DNA of 51,014 bases from Mesonia sp. (GTDB taxonomy: Bacteria > Bacteroidota > Bacteroidia > Flavobacteriales > Flavobacteriaceae): positions 94,280 to 145,293 of the forward strand of contig DTTX01000046.1 of the NCBI GenBank assembly GCA_012964435.1, in the 5' to 3' direction. Shown one piece after another: positions 8,287 to 16,027 of this stretch; position 1 is the first letter of the stretch, and each line of letters opens with the position of its first letter. The notes beneath the pieces are model-generated. The model did no database searches, was not told where the DNA came from, and worked only from the letters and a program-made list of their open reading frames with translations. Made by a program: the position numbers and the translations under genes.

Positions 8287-8808
8287 ATGGAGGATATTAA
8301 TTTTTTACAGATCTTTTTTAATCTTTTACCGGCATTAATCATTGGTTTAATTTCTTATTATTTTTATAGCAGTTACATGACCAATGAAAATAACCGAAGA
8401 ATTTTTGAATTAAAGCGTGAAACTGCAAAAAGCGCGATGCCCCAACGTTTACAAGCTTTAGAGCGTATGACGCTTTTTTTAGAACGTATAAATCCCGGGA
8501 GTTTATTAATACGTATCAAACCTTATAACGATAGTAAACACGATTATGAGAATTTACTTATTCAGCAGATCGAAAGTGAATTCGAACATAATCTTGCGCA
8601 ACAAATCTATGTAAGCGATAAATGTTGGGGAGCGATTAAAGCGACCAAAAACGCAACGATTTCTTTAATTAGACAAACCAATATGAGCGATAAAGTAGAT
8701 TCTCCCGATAAATTGAGAGAAGTTATTTTATCTGACCTTGTCGATAGAAAAGCACCAAGCGAAACCGGATTAGCATTCTTAAAAAATGAAGTAAAAGAAC
8801 TTTGGTAG
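8287..8808 (+). CDS. Conserved membrane-anchored protein, DUF7935-like
   Basis: 173 residues. One N-terminal transmembrane helix (about 12-30) is followed by a soluble helical domain. The pattern of RLQALERMTLFLERINPGSL and then HNLAQQIYVSDKCWGAIKATK resembles a Bacteroidota-specific family that I recall as DUF7935. No catalytic motif is visible and the function is unknown. It starts 6 bases after the FMN protein gene. It converges with the patatin gene across 19 bases, with no clear terminator between them. Confidence 0.75.
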   Translation: MEDINFLQIFFNLLPALIIGLISYYFYSSYMTNENNRRIFELKRETAKSAMPQRLQALERMTLFLERINPGSLLIRIKPYNDSKHDYENLLIQQIESEFEHNLAQQIYVSDKCWGAIKATKNATISLIRQTNMSDKVDSPDKLREVILSDLVDRKAPSETGLAFLKNEVKELW

Positions 8809-8827
8809 AATTTTAGTTAAACTGAAA

Positions 8828-9739
8828 CTATCGGTCTTTTAGCTCGTTTTCTTTTACATTAATCGCTTTATCGTTAGCGTATTTAAAACCTTGATCCCAC
8901 CAGGTTTTCATCAATTTTTTATCAAAAATCAACGAGTTTTCGGTAAGTTTACTCGGTGTATAATATAAATTGAGAACTACATTTTTATTAATCGCTGCTA
9001 GTTTACCTTCAATTATATTACTGCGTTCAACTTGATCTAACACAAAACCGAATAAATTGATCATTAAAGAGAAGGGGTTTTTACCCAAAACTTTATTGTA
9101 TTCCATATTTTCAGACTCTAAAATAATCGCATCAATTTCTGTGGCGCCGCGTCGAATTGCTTCTCGGATTGGAACCATACTCCCAAAACCACCATCGGCA
9201 TATTCAAATCCATCTTTTTTTACCAAGCTCATAAACGGGATGTAGTTACAAGAAATCCAGATCCAATCACAGAACTCTTCATAACTAAAATCTTGAATCG
9301 ATTTGTATTCAATATTATTCTTGGTAAGATTAGAAACCGTTACCACGACGTCTTTATTGGTGTTTTTCGCCTTTAAAAAATCTTCTTTGGTAATTTTTCG
9401 GCTTATCAATTTTCTTAAGTTTTTACTCTCACCAAAAGTTCTTCGTTTTTTAATAAACTGAAGAATCGTATTAAGGTAATTTATACTTACATATTCCCGA
9501 TTATCTTTCTTCTTGATCTTAAACGGATTTAAACTGAAAATACTTTTCTGATTAACGTTCGTATAAACTTCATGCAATTTATCGATCTCGCCAATGGCTA
9601 AATGCGTAAGCAACAAACTTCCTGTTGAAGAACCTACAAAAATATCGTAATTACGATGTTGCACCTTCATTAAATGAGCCGCTACTCCACCGGCATAAGC
9701 ACCTTTACTTCCTCCACCGGAAATCACTAAAGCTCTCAT
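8828..9739 (-). CDS. Patatin-like phospholipase family protein
   Basis: 303 residues. The oxyanion-hole motif GGGSKGAYAGG (8-18), the nucleophile elbow GSSTG (36-40, Ser38) and the catalytic aspartate in DGG (182-184) are all present, so the Ser-Asp dyad looks intact. There is no signal peptide, suggesting a cytosolic lipid acyl hydrolase like bacterial RssA-type proteins. The ATG overlaps the stop of the upstream aminopeptidase gene by four bases (ATGA), which indicates translational coupling. The lipid substrate is not predictable from sequence. Confidence 0.92.
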   Translation of the reverse strand: MRALVISGGGSKGAYAGGVAAHLMKVQHRNYDIFVGSSTGSLLLTHLAIGEIDKLHEVYTNVNQKSIFSLNPFKIKKKDNREYVSINYLNTILQFIKKRRTFGESKNLRKLISRKITKEDFLKAKNTNKDVVVTVSNLTKNNIEYKSIQDFSYEEFCDWIWISCNYIPFMSLVKKDGFEYADGGFGSMVPIREAIRRGATEIDAIILESENMEYNKVLGKNPFSLMINLFGFVLDQVERSNIIEGKLAAINKNVVLNLYYTPSKLTENSLIFDKKLMKTWWDQGFKYANDKAINVKENELKDR

Positions 9740-11820
9740 TCTTTTAAAATTTTAGACAATACTTTTTGTTGTTTTGCTGAAGCTTTTTCTTTTAAACTGA
9801 ATAACATCGCGCGGTGTTTTTCTTTCGTTGAAAGTTGCCTTAACAGTTCTCTACAAAAGTTTCTAAAACGCCAAACAGGATGTACCGAACCTTGCATTAA
9901 ATCTAAATAATTTTGCTCGGTAAACGATTCGATCTGGTAAAGAAATCCAAATGCATTTTGCCGAATTTCATAAGCGTATTTTGCACTCGTATAACCTGAA
10001 AGTTCTTGGTAAAACTTGCTGTTATTTTCCGGCTGAAACTCCGGAGTAACTAAACTTAAAGTTAGCCAAAGCAAACGAACATTTTTATTACTGAAGCCTT
10101 CGACGTTTTGTAATTCTGTTAAATACTGACTTCTATTTTCGGGGAAGTTTTGCCACAAGTTGAATAACGCTTGCTCTAAAGTTAAGTAAGAACGATCGTT
10201 GAGTAAACCCTCGTATTTTTTTTGCAATGACTGCGGAATTTTCTGTAAATACGTTGAAATTGCTTGTCGCACCAACACATTGTTCGTGTCAAATGCTTTT
10301 CGATAAAGTTGAATAACATCGTCAGGATTTTCCTGCGCCAATTGTGCCACCACTTCTTGCCCTAAATAATCGTTCACGGGGAAGTCTAAAGCTTTATTTA
10401 AACTCTCATATTTTTCTTCCATCGAGATGGTTCGCAATGCGATCAATGAAAGGTATTCTTCCATAAATTCAGATTTACGAAGTGATGCTAAAGCTTGCGA
10501 AGATTTAAATGCCGATTGCGCTAACCAATCTTCTTCAAACTGAGTTAAGTCCATTCCGCTGGTTTTTTCTATTTCAGCAATAAAATCTTCAGTTTCTACA
10601 TTTTGAAAAGCATATTTATTTAGATAGTTTTTCACTCCACTTTTAAAAGCTTCATCACCTACTTTTTCACGAAGTATATGCAACGCCCAAGCTCCTTTTT
10701 GGTAGAATGTAAGCGAGCTTGCTTTGGCATTTTTAAGCGCTTCTCCCTCGCCGGAATCACTTAATTCTTTTAATTTTTCTGCATTTTGATAAAGTTTGAA
10801 GTAAAAATAGTCTTCTCCAAAAATTTCACGTTCGGCCAATAACGCATAATAGGTTGCAAAACCTTCTTGCAACCAATGATGCGTTCCCGACTTTTCGGTG
10901 ACCAAATCGCCAAACCACTGGTGTGCCAATTCGTGTGCGTTGACATTCACATAATTTCTGTCGATAAAACCAATTTGATCGACCATAAACATATCTGAAA
11001 AAATAGTCGCCGTCGTATTTTCCATCCCGGCATAAAGAAAATCTCTTACAGGGATTTGCTTGTAATTTTGCCACGGATAAGCCACGCCTATTTCTTCTTC
11101 AAAAAAATCGAATATCTTTTTTGAATGCTTGTATGTCCACGCTACTTTTTCTTCATCTTGAGCTTCGTAATATAATTTTATAGGAATTCCACTGGTCGAA
11201 GTGATTTCTTTAGCTTCGAATTTCCCAACCGCAACTGCGACTAAATAACTACTCATCGGGTGTTGCATATCAAAATGCCAAAGCTGCTCTTTTCCTTTTT
11301 TTTCTTTATTTACTAATTTCCCGTTGGCGGCAACTTCATAATTTTGCGGAACTTGATACGAGAGATCAAACTCAATTTTATCATTCATATCATCTAAACT
11401 TGGCAGCCAATGTGAAGTGTATTTTCCTTGCCCTTGCGACCAAATTTGGTTACTACCGTCGTTATCCCAACCTACAAAATATAGGGTTTGTTGAGGAGTT
11501 GCTTGATAAGTAAATTCAACTTCATAAGTTTTGCCCGCTTCAAACTGATCAATAAAATAAATTTTCTTTTCTGCGGAAAAAATCTTCGGTTTAGAACTCG
11601 ACTTTTTAGAAATTTCAGCATTCATATTTACCGCGTCTAAATAAATAGAATCGGTCGCTTGTAAAACTTTAAACTTCACCTGAAGTTTACCTTCAACACT
11701 TTCAGTTTTAGGTAATAAATGAATGGTTCCCGAAATTTTTTCTACATCTAAAACTTCGATTTGTTGCGCGTTAATAAAAAAAGGACTTGCCAATAATAGC
11801 AGCCAAACTATTTTTTGCAT
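9736..11820 (-). CDS. M1 family zinc aminopeptidase, exported
   Basis: 694 residues. Signal peptide MQKIVWLLLLASPFFINAQQ with a likely cleavage after about residue 18. The exopeptidase motif is AGMEN (264-268, the GAMEN equivalent). The zinc site is HELAH (296-300) followed after 18 residues by Glu319 in WLQEG, the M1 arrangement. The C-terminal half is a helical domain. It probably trims peptides in the periplasm. It is the first gene of a two-gene unit with the patatin protein. It is shorter than PepN (~870 residues) but usual for Bacteroidota M1 enzymes. Confidence 0.92.
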   Translation of the reverse strand: MQKIVWLLLLASPFFINAQQIEVLDVEKISGTIHLLPKTESVEGKLQVKFKVLQATDSIYLDAVNMNAEISKKSSSKPKIFSAEKKIYFIDQFEAGKTYEVEFTYQATPQQTLYFVGWDNDGSNQIWSQGQGKYTSHWLPSLDDMNDKIEFDLSYQVPQNYEVAANGKLVNKEKKGKEQLWHFDMQHPMSSYLVAVAVGKFEAKEITSTSGIPIKLYYEAQDEEKVAWTYKHSKKIFDFFEEEIGVAYPWQNYKQIPVRDFLYAGMENTTATIFSDMFMVDQIGFIDRNYVNVNAHELAHQWFGDLVTEKSGTHHWLQEGFATYYALLAEREIFGEDYFYFKLYQNAEKLKELSDSGEGEALKNAKASSLTFYQKGAWALHILREKVGDEAFKSGVKNYLNKYAFQNVETEDFIAEIEKTSGMDLTQFEEDWLAQSAFKSSQALASLRKSEFMEEYLSLIALRTISMEEKYESLNKALDFPVNDYLGQEVVAQLAQENPDDVIQLYRKAFDTNNVLVRQAISTYLQKIPQSLQKKYEGLLNDRSYLTLEQALFNLWQNFPENRSQYLTELQNVEGFSNKNVRLLWLTLSLVTPEFQPENNSKFYQELSGYTSAKYAYEIRQNAFGFLYQIESFTEQNYLDLMQGSVHPVWRFRNFCRELLRQLSTKEKHRAMLFSLKEKASAKQQKVLSKILKE

Positions 11821-11858
11821 AAGTGTTTTTATTCTTGTTTCGAAAATACGAAACTTAC

Positions 11859-11892
11859 TTGTTTTTACATTCTATATATTTTTATACTTTTA
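11859..11892 (+). promoter_or_regulatory. Putative Bacteroidota promoter for the 11916 gene
   Basis: TTG at 11859-11861 and TActTTTa at 11885-11892, a one-base departure from TAnnTTTG, with a gap of 23 bases. The box ends 23 bases before the ATG. Confidence 0.35.
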
Positions 11893-11915
11893 AAAACTAA
11901 CCAATACGTACCAAA

Positions 11916-12353
11916 ATGACTACTTCTACACAAAAAATCCCGACTTGGTTTTGGGTAATTTCTATTGTTCTTTTACTTTGGAATTTAATGGGCATCGGCT
12001 CTTTTGTATTTCATTCATTTATAATAAAAGGTGAAGCTTTGGCCGCTTTACCGGAGAATGAACGCGCACTTTATGGTGAATATCCGTTATGGACGCATAT
12101 CGTGTTTGGTGTTGCTACGATCGGAGCTTTACTGGCTAATATTCTTTTGCTAGCGAAGAAAAAATTAGCGATCACATTATTCGTAATCTCACTTATCGCG
12201 ATCCTTATACAAATGTTCCACAACTTATTTTTAACGAGTGCTGCTGAAGTTTACGGCAATGCAACTTATGTAATGCCTGTTTTAGTTATTATCATTGCTA
12301 TTTTTGAAGTTTGGTTTTCAAAATATGCTTATCGAAAAACTTGGATCAAGTAA
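11916..12353 (+). CDS. Four-helix membrane protein of unknown function
   Basis: 145 residues with four clear transmembrane helices (about 9-31, 60-80, 87-106 and 116-134). It begins MTTSTQKIPTWFWVISIVLL and ends in a basic tail AYRKTWIK. Similar short proteins in Bacteroidota are often labelled sugar transporter without evidence; I do not support that name. No polar motif in the helices points to a transport or enzyme role. It stands 43 bases before recG on the same strand and may be transcribed with it. Confidence 0.75.
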   Translation: MTTSTQKIPTWFWVISIVLLLWNLMGIGSFVFHSFIIKGEALAALPENERALYGEYPLWTHIVFGVATIGALLANILLLAKKKLAITLFVISLIAILIQMFHNLFLTSAAEVYGNATYVMPVLVIIIAIFEVWFSKYAYRKTWIK

Positions 12354-12396
12354 ATATTAGAAGACAGAAATTACAAAAAATCCTATCTTCGTTTTT

Positions 12397-14502
12397 ATGA
12401 ATGCGAATACGCTGCAAACTCCCATCGATTATCTAAAAGGCGTTGGCCCAAATCGGGCCGATTTGCTTCGTAAAGAAGTTGAAATTCATACTTTTCAAGA
12501 TTTACTCAATTTTTTCCCAAACCGATATATTGATAAAACTCGGTACTATAAGATCAATGAAATTCAGCGGAATTCAGCAGAAATTCAAATCGTCGGGAAA
12601 ATCGTTCATATAAAAAGTGTCGCACAAAAAAGAGGAAAACGCCTTGTTGCCGATTTTATCGATGAAACCGGAAAAATAGAATTGGTTTGGTTTCGCGGTC
12701 ATAAATGGATTCGGGAAAATCTGAAGATCAACGAACCTTATGTGATTTTTGGTAAGGTAAATTACTACAATGGTATTTTCTCGATGCCGCATCCCGAGAT
12801 GGAATTGCTCAAAGAGCATCAAAAGCAAATGAAAATTGCGATGCAGCCGCTCTATCCTTCCACCGAAACATTGGCAAAACGTGGCGTAACCAATCGGGTT
12901 ATTATTAAAATGATTCAGCAGGTTTTTATAGAAAACAAAAAAGGTTTTGTAGAAACTTTGCCCGATTACCTGCGGAAAGAATTAAAGCTTATTTCTAAAA
13001 GTGAAGCCTTATTCAACATTCATTTTCCGCAGTCGCAAGAAAAATTAGCTCGCGCGCAATTTCGATTGAAGTTTGAAGAACTATTTTATGTTCAGCTTCA
13101 GTTATTAATGAAAAACTTGCTCCATAAACGAAAAATCAAAGGTTTTCCGTTTGAAGAAGTTGGTGAATATTTTAATGAATTTTACACAAAACACCTCCCT
13201 TTTGAACTCACCAACGCTCAAAAACGCGTGATTAAAGAAATTAGAAACGATTTAGGTACCGGCGCGCAGATGAACCGTTTATTGCAAGGTGATGTAGGTT
13301 CGGGGAAAACCATCGTTGCATTAATGAGTTGCTTGCTCGCTTTAGACAATGGTTTTCAAGCCAGCTTAATGGCGCCAACAGAAATTTTGGCTACTCAGCA
13401 TTTTCATGGGTTATCTGAACTTTGTGCTGAAATGAATATTGAAATTGCTTTGCTTACCGGTTCGAGTAAAACCGCTGAACGTCGAATAATTCACGAAAAG
13501 TTAGAAAACGGAGAACTGGATATTCTTATTGGAACGCACGCTTTGTTAGAAGATAAAGTGAAGTTTAAAAATCTAGGTTTGGCAATTATCGATGAGCAAC
13601 ACCGTTTTGGAGTCGCCCAACGTGCTAAATTGTGGAAGAAAAACATTAATCCGCCTCACATTCTTGTGATGACTGCGACGCCGATACCGAGAACTTTAGC
13701 GATGAGTTTATATGGTGATCTAGATATTTCTGTAATTGATGAATTACCACCAGGCAGAAAAGCCATCAAAACTGTACATCGTTATGACAATAACCGATTA
13801 AAGGTTTTTGCCTTTATTCGGGATGAAATAAAAAAAGGCCGACAAATTTATGTGGTTTATCCGTTAATTCAAGAGTCTGAAAAGATGGATTATAAAGATT
13901 TGATGGACGGTTACGAAAGTATTGCTAGAGAATTTCCGCAGCCGGAATATCAGATCTCGATCGTTCACGGACAAATGAAACCTGCCGATAAAGATTATGA
14001 AATGAACCGTTTTGCCAATGGCGAAACTCAAATTATGGTAGCTACCACAGTAATTGAAGTAGGTGTAAACGTACCAAATGCCAGTGTAATGATCATTGAA
14101 AGTGCCGAACGTTTTGGGCTTTCGCAATTGCACCAATTACGAGGTCGTGTTGGTCGTGGTGCCGAGCAAAGTTTCTGTATTTTAATGACCGGTCATAAAC
14201 TTTCTAACGATAGTAAAACGAGATTAGAAACAATGACGCAAACCAACGACGGTTTTGAAATCGCTGAAGTAGATCTGAAACTTCGCGGACCGGGAGATTT
14301 AATGGGTACGCAACAAAGTGGCGTGCTTAATTTACAAATTGCCGATATTGTAAAAGACAATCAAATTTTAAAATCGGCTCGCTATTATGCAATGCAACTT
14401 TTAAAAGACGATCCGCAATTGCAAAAAGAAGAAAACAGAATCGTAAATTACACCTACCAACAAATTGCTAAAAATAAAACCATCTGGAATTACATTAGCT
14501 AA
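12397..14502 (+). CDS. recG: ATP-dependent DNA helicase RecG
   Basis: 701 residues, normal length. Order: N-terminal wedge/OB domain (about 1-150), helicase domain 1 with Walker A GDVGSGKT (298-305) and DEQH box (399-402, in DEQHRFGVAQR), then motif III TATPIPRTLAMSLYGDLDIS and the C-terminal helicase motifs (ATTVIEVGVNVPNA, QLRGRVGRG) and TRG-like end. It remodels stalled forks and Holliday junctions. Its TAA stop overlaps the next ATG by one base (TAATG at 14500-14504). A TATCTTCG box lies just upstream (12382-12389), so a very short leader is possible. Confidence 0.96.
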   Translation: MNANTLQTPIDYLKGVGPNRADLLRKEVEIHTFQDLLNFFPNRYIDKTRYYKINEIQRNSAEIQIVGKIVHIKSVAQKRGKRLVADFIDETGKIELVWFRGHKWIRENLKINEPYVIFGKVNYYNGIFSMPHPEMELLKEHQKQMKIAMQPLYPSTETLAKRGVTNRVIIKMIQQVFIENKKGFVETLPDYLRKELKLISKSEALFNIHFPQSQEKLARAQFRLKFEELFYVQLQLLMKNLLHKRKIKGFPFEEVGEYFNEFYTKHLPFELTNAQKRVIKEIRNDLGTGAQMNRLLQGDVGSGKTIVALMSCLLALDNGFQASLMAPTEILATQHFHGLSELCAEMNIEIALLTGSSKTAERRIIHEKLENGELDILIGTHALLEDKVKFKNLGLAIIDEQHRFGVAQRAKLWKKNINPPHILVMTATPIPRTLAMSLYGDLDISVIDELPPGRKAIKTVHRYDNNRLKVFAFIRDEIKKGRQIYVVYPLIQESEKMDYKDLMDGYESIAREFPQPEYQISIVHGQMKPADKDYEMNRFANGETQIMVATTVIEVGVNVPNASVMIIESAERFGLSQLHQLRGRVGRGAEQSFCILMTGHKLSNDSKTRLETMTQTNDGFEIAEVDLKLRGPGDLMGTQQSGVLNLQIADIVKDNQILKSARYYAMQLLKDDPQLQKEENRIVNYTYQQIAKNKTIWNYIS

Positions 14503-15404
14503 TGAATAACTTTATTCTTATTGCGATTGCTATTCTTGCCGGAGTTGCTGCCCGAAAATTTAAGAAGCTACCCGAAAACAGTTACGTCGCGGTTAATTTC
14601 TGGGTCATTTACATTGCGCTGCCGGCAATTGCACTAAAATACATTCCGCAAATAGAATGGAGTACAGAATTAGTGATTCCGTTTGTAATGCCGCTCGTAG
14701 TTTTTGGACTCAGTTTTATTTTTATTGAAATCATTTCTAGATTTATTCAATTAAATCAAGCTACCAAAGCGGTATTAATTTTATTAAGCGGTTTTGGGAA
14801 CACTTCATTTTTGGGTTTTCCGTTAACCGAAGCTTACTATGGTAAAAACGGATTAGAAATTGCCATTCTTTGCGACCAGAGTTGCTTTCTTATCGTTTCA
14901 ACACTCGGTGTGATTACAGCTGTAAAATCGAGTGCTCAAGGTAAATTTCAGATTTCTTCAATTCTAAAAAAAGTATTTAGCTTCCCTCCTTTTTTAGCAT
15001 TTATCGCTGCTTTTGTACTTCCGCAGTTTTTAGATTTGAGTCCGCTAGATCCTTTATTAGAAGCGTTGGGCGCGACATTAGTTCCGATGGCATTGTTTTC
15101 TGTCGGTTTACAACTTCAGCTTAAAGAATGGAAAAGCGATGTAAAGCTTTTAAGTTTATCGTTGATTTACAAACTAGTATTAGCACCGTTGGTTATTTTC
15201 AGTATTTTATATGTGTTGAACATCAACTCCCTCACCGGAGAAGTAGCTGTTTTTGAAGCTTCGATGTCGCCTATGGTTACTCCCGCAATTATTGCCACTC
15301 AATACGGTCTAAACCCGAAATTGGCAAATTTAATTTTAAGCGTAGGAATTATTATTGGCTTCTTTTCAACCTTTATTTGGTCTGAAATTATTCAGTTTTT
15401 GTAA
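14502..15404 (+). CDS. AEC family (auxin efflux carrier-like) transporter
   Basis: 300 residues, about ten hydrophobic segments across its length. The pattern ILIAIAILAGVAARKFKKLP at the N-terminus, a central GFGNTSFLGFPLTEAYYGKNG and a final ASMSPMVTPAIIATQYGLN are characteristic of AEC/PIN-like carriers, where the central N-x-x-F-x-G-x-P stretch lines the substrate path. Substrates in bacteria are usually small organic acids; the one here is unknown. Translation is coupled to recG by a one-base overlap, although the functions seem unrelated. The 3' end overlaps the opposing lipoprotein gene by 17 bases. Confidence 0.9.
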   Translation: MNNFILIAIAILAGVAARKFKKLPENSYVAVNFWVIYIALPAIALKYIPQIEWSTELVIPFVMPLVVFGLSFIFIEIISRFIQLNQATKAVLILLSGFGNTSFLGFPLTEAYYGKNGLEIAILCDQSCFLIVSTLGVITAVKSSAQGKFQISSILKKVFSFPPFLAFIAAFVLPQFLDLSPLDPLLEALGATLVPMALFSVGLQLQLKEWKSDVKLLSLSLIYKLVLAPLVIFSILYVLNINSLTGEVAVFEASMSPMVTPAIIATQYGLNPKLANLILSVGIIIGFFSTFIWSEIIQFL

Positions 15405-15849
15405 ATCCACCTTCTTTTTCAAAGATAAAATCTATAGCATTTTTATCGTCTGCAATGGTAGCTTTTAGAACTTCAGCTTTCAATTTATAAGTAATCACTT
15501 TCGGAAATTCATTTTGCTTATTTTCTGCTGAAAAACCAGTTGAACTTATTTTAGTTATAAGAAAATCGACTTCATCTTCGTGAACTCCCACTACGCGGTA
15601 AACCCAATTTTCATTTATTTTCACCAAACTTAATTCCTCTTTAAAAATGGTATCTTTTTCAACTAAAGTAAATCCTAAACCTCTATATTCTTCAGAAGAA
15701 ACTTGTTGCCACTGCTCGAAGGTTTTTTCAGAATTATTACCATTTACCCTTATCCAATTACCAACTAACCAATCGAAATTAACTGATGATCGCTGACAAG
15801 CATTCAATAAAAAACAACTAATAAATACTGCTAAAAAACTTTTTTTCAT
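15388..15849 (-). CDS. Small lipoprotein, DUF6265-like
   Basis: 153 residues. Lipoprotein signal with lipobox LLNAC (Cys18). The mature part begins with DWLVGNWIRVNGNNSEKTFE and contains EEYRGLGFTLV, the pattern of DUF6265 (a lipocalin-like beta-barrel domain, function unknown). The 3' end overlaps the AEC transporter gene by 17 bases on the opposite strand. It diverges from pheT, 178 bases away. Confidence 0.8.
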   Translation of the reverse strand: MKKSFLAVFISCFLLNACQRSSVNFDWLVGNWIRVNGNNSEKTFEQWQQVSSEEYRGLGFTLVEKDTIFKEELSLVKINENWVYRVVGVHEDEVDFLITKISSTGFSAENKQNEFPKVITYKLKAEVLKATIADDKNAIDFIFEKEGGFTKTE

Positions 15850-15910
15850 GAAGAAGATTTTATAATTGAAATTTACAAGAAAAACTTGATAAGTAACTCG
15901 TTATAGAATC

Positions 15911-15941
15911 TTAGATTTTGCCAAAATTAATAGTATCTTTG
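15911..15941 (+). promoter_or_regulatory. Putative pheT promoter
   Basis: A perfect -7 box TATCTTTG lies at 15934-15941, followed by CCAC. The -33 region is weak (TTA at 15911-15913, gap of 20). The leader to the ATG at 16028 is about 80 bases and holds only a small GTAC...GTAC hairpin; no T-box was seen. Confidence 0.5.
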
Positions 15942-16027
15942 CCACTTTATAAAAAAATTTTAGTACTTCTTTGGAGTACGCTAGAATAAAGAGAATAATT
16001 ATTTTTCTACTGAAAAATTACACGTAA

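Noticed and set aside
10826-11074. 82-codon open frame within the M1 aminopeptidase gene
   Set aside because: Shadow of a gene with intact catalytic motifs; no independent start region.
15942-16027. Possible T-box or attenuator in the pheT leader
   Set aside because: Only a four-base GTAC stem was found; no T-box sequence, codon-rich leader peptide or terminator/antiterminator pair.
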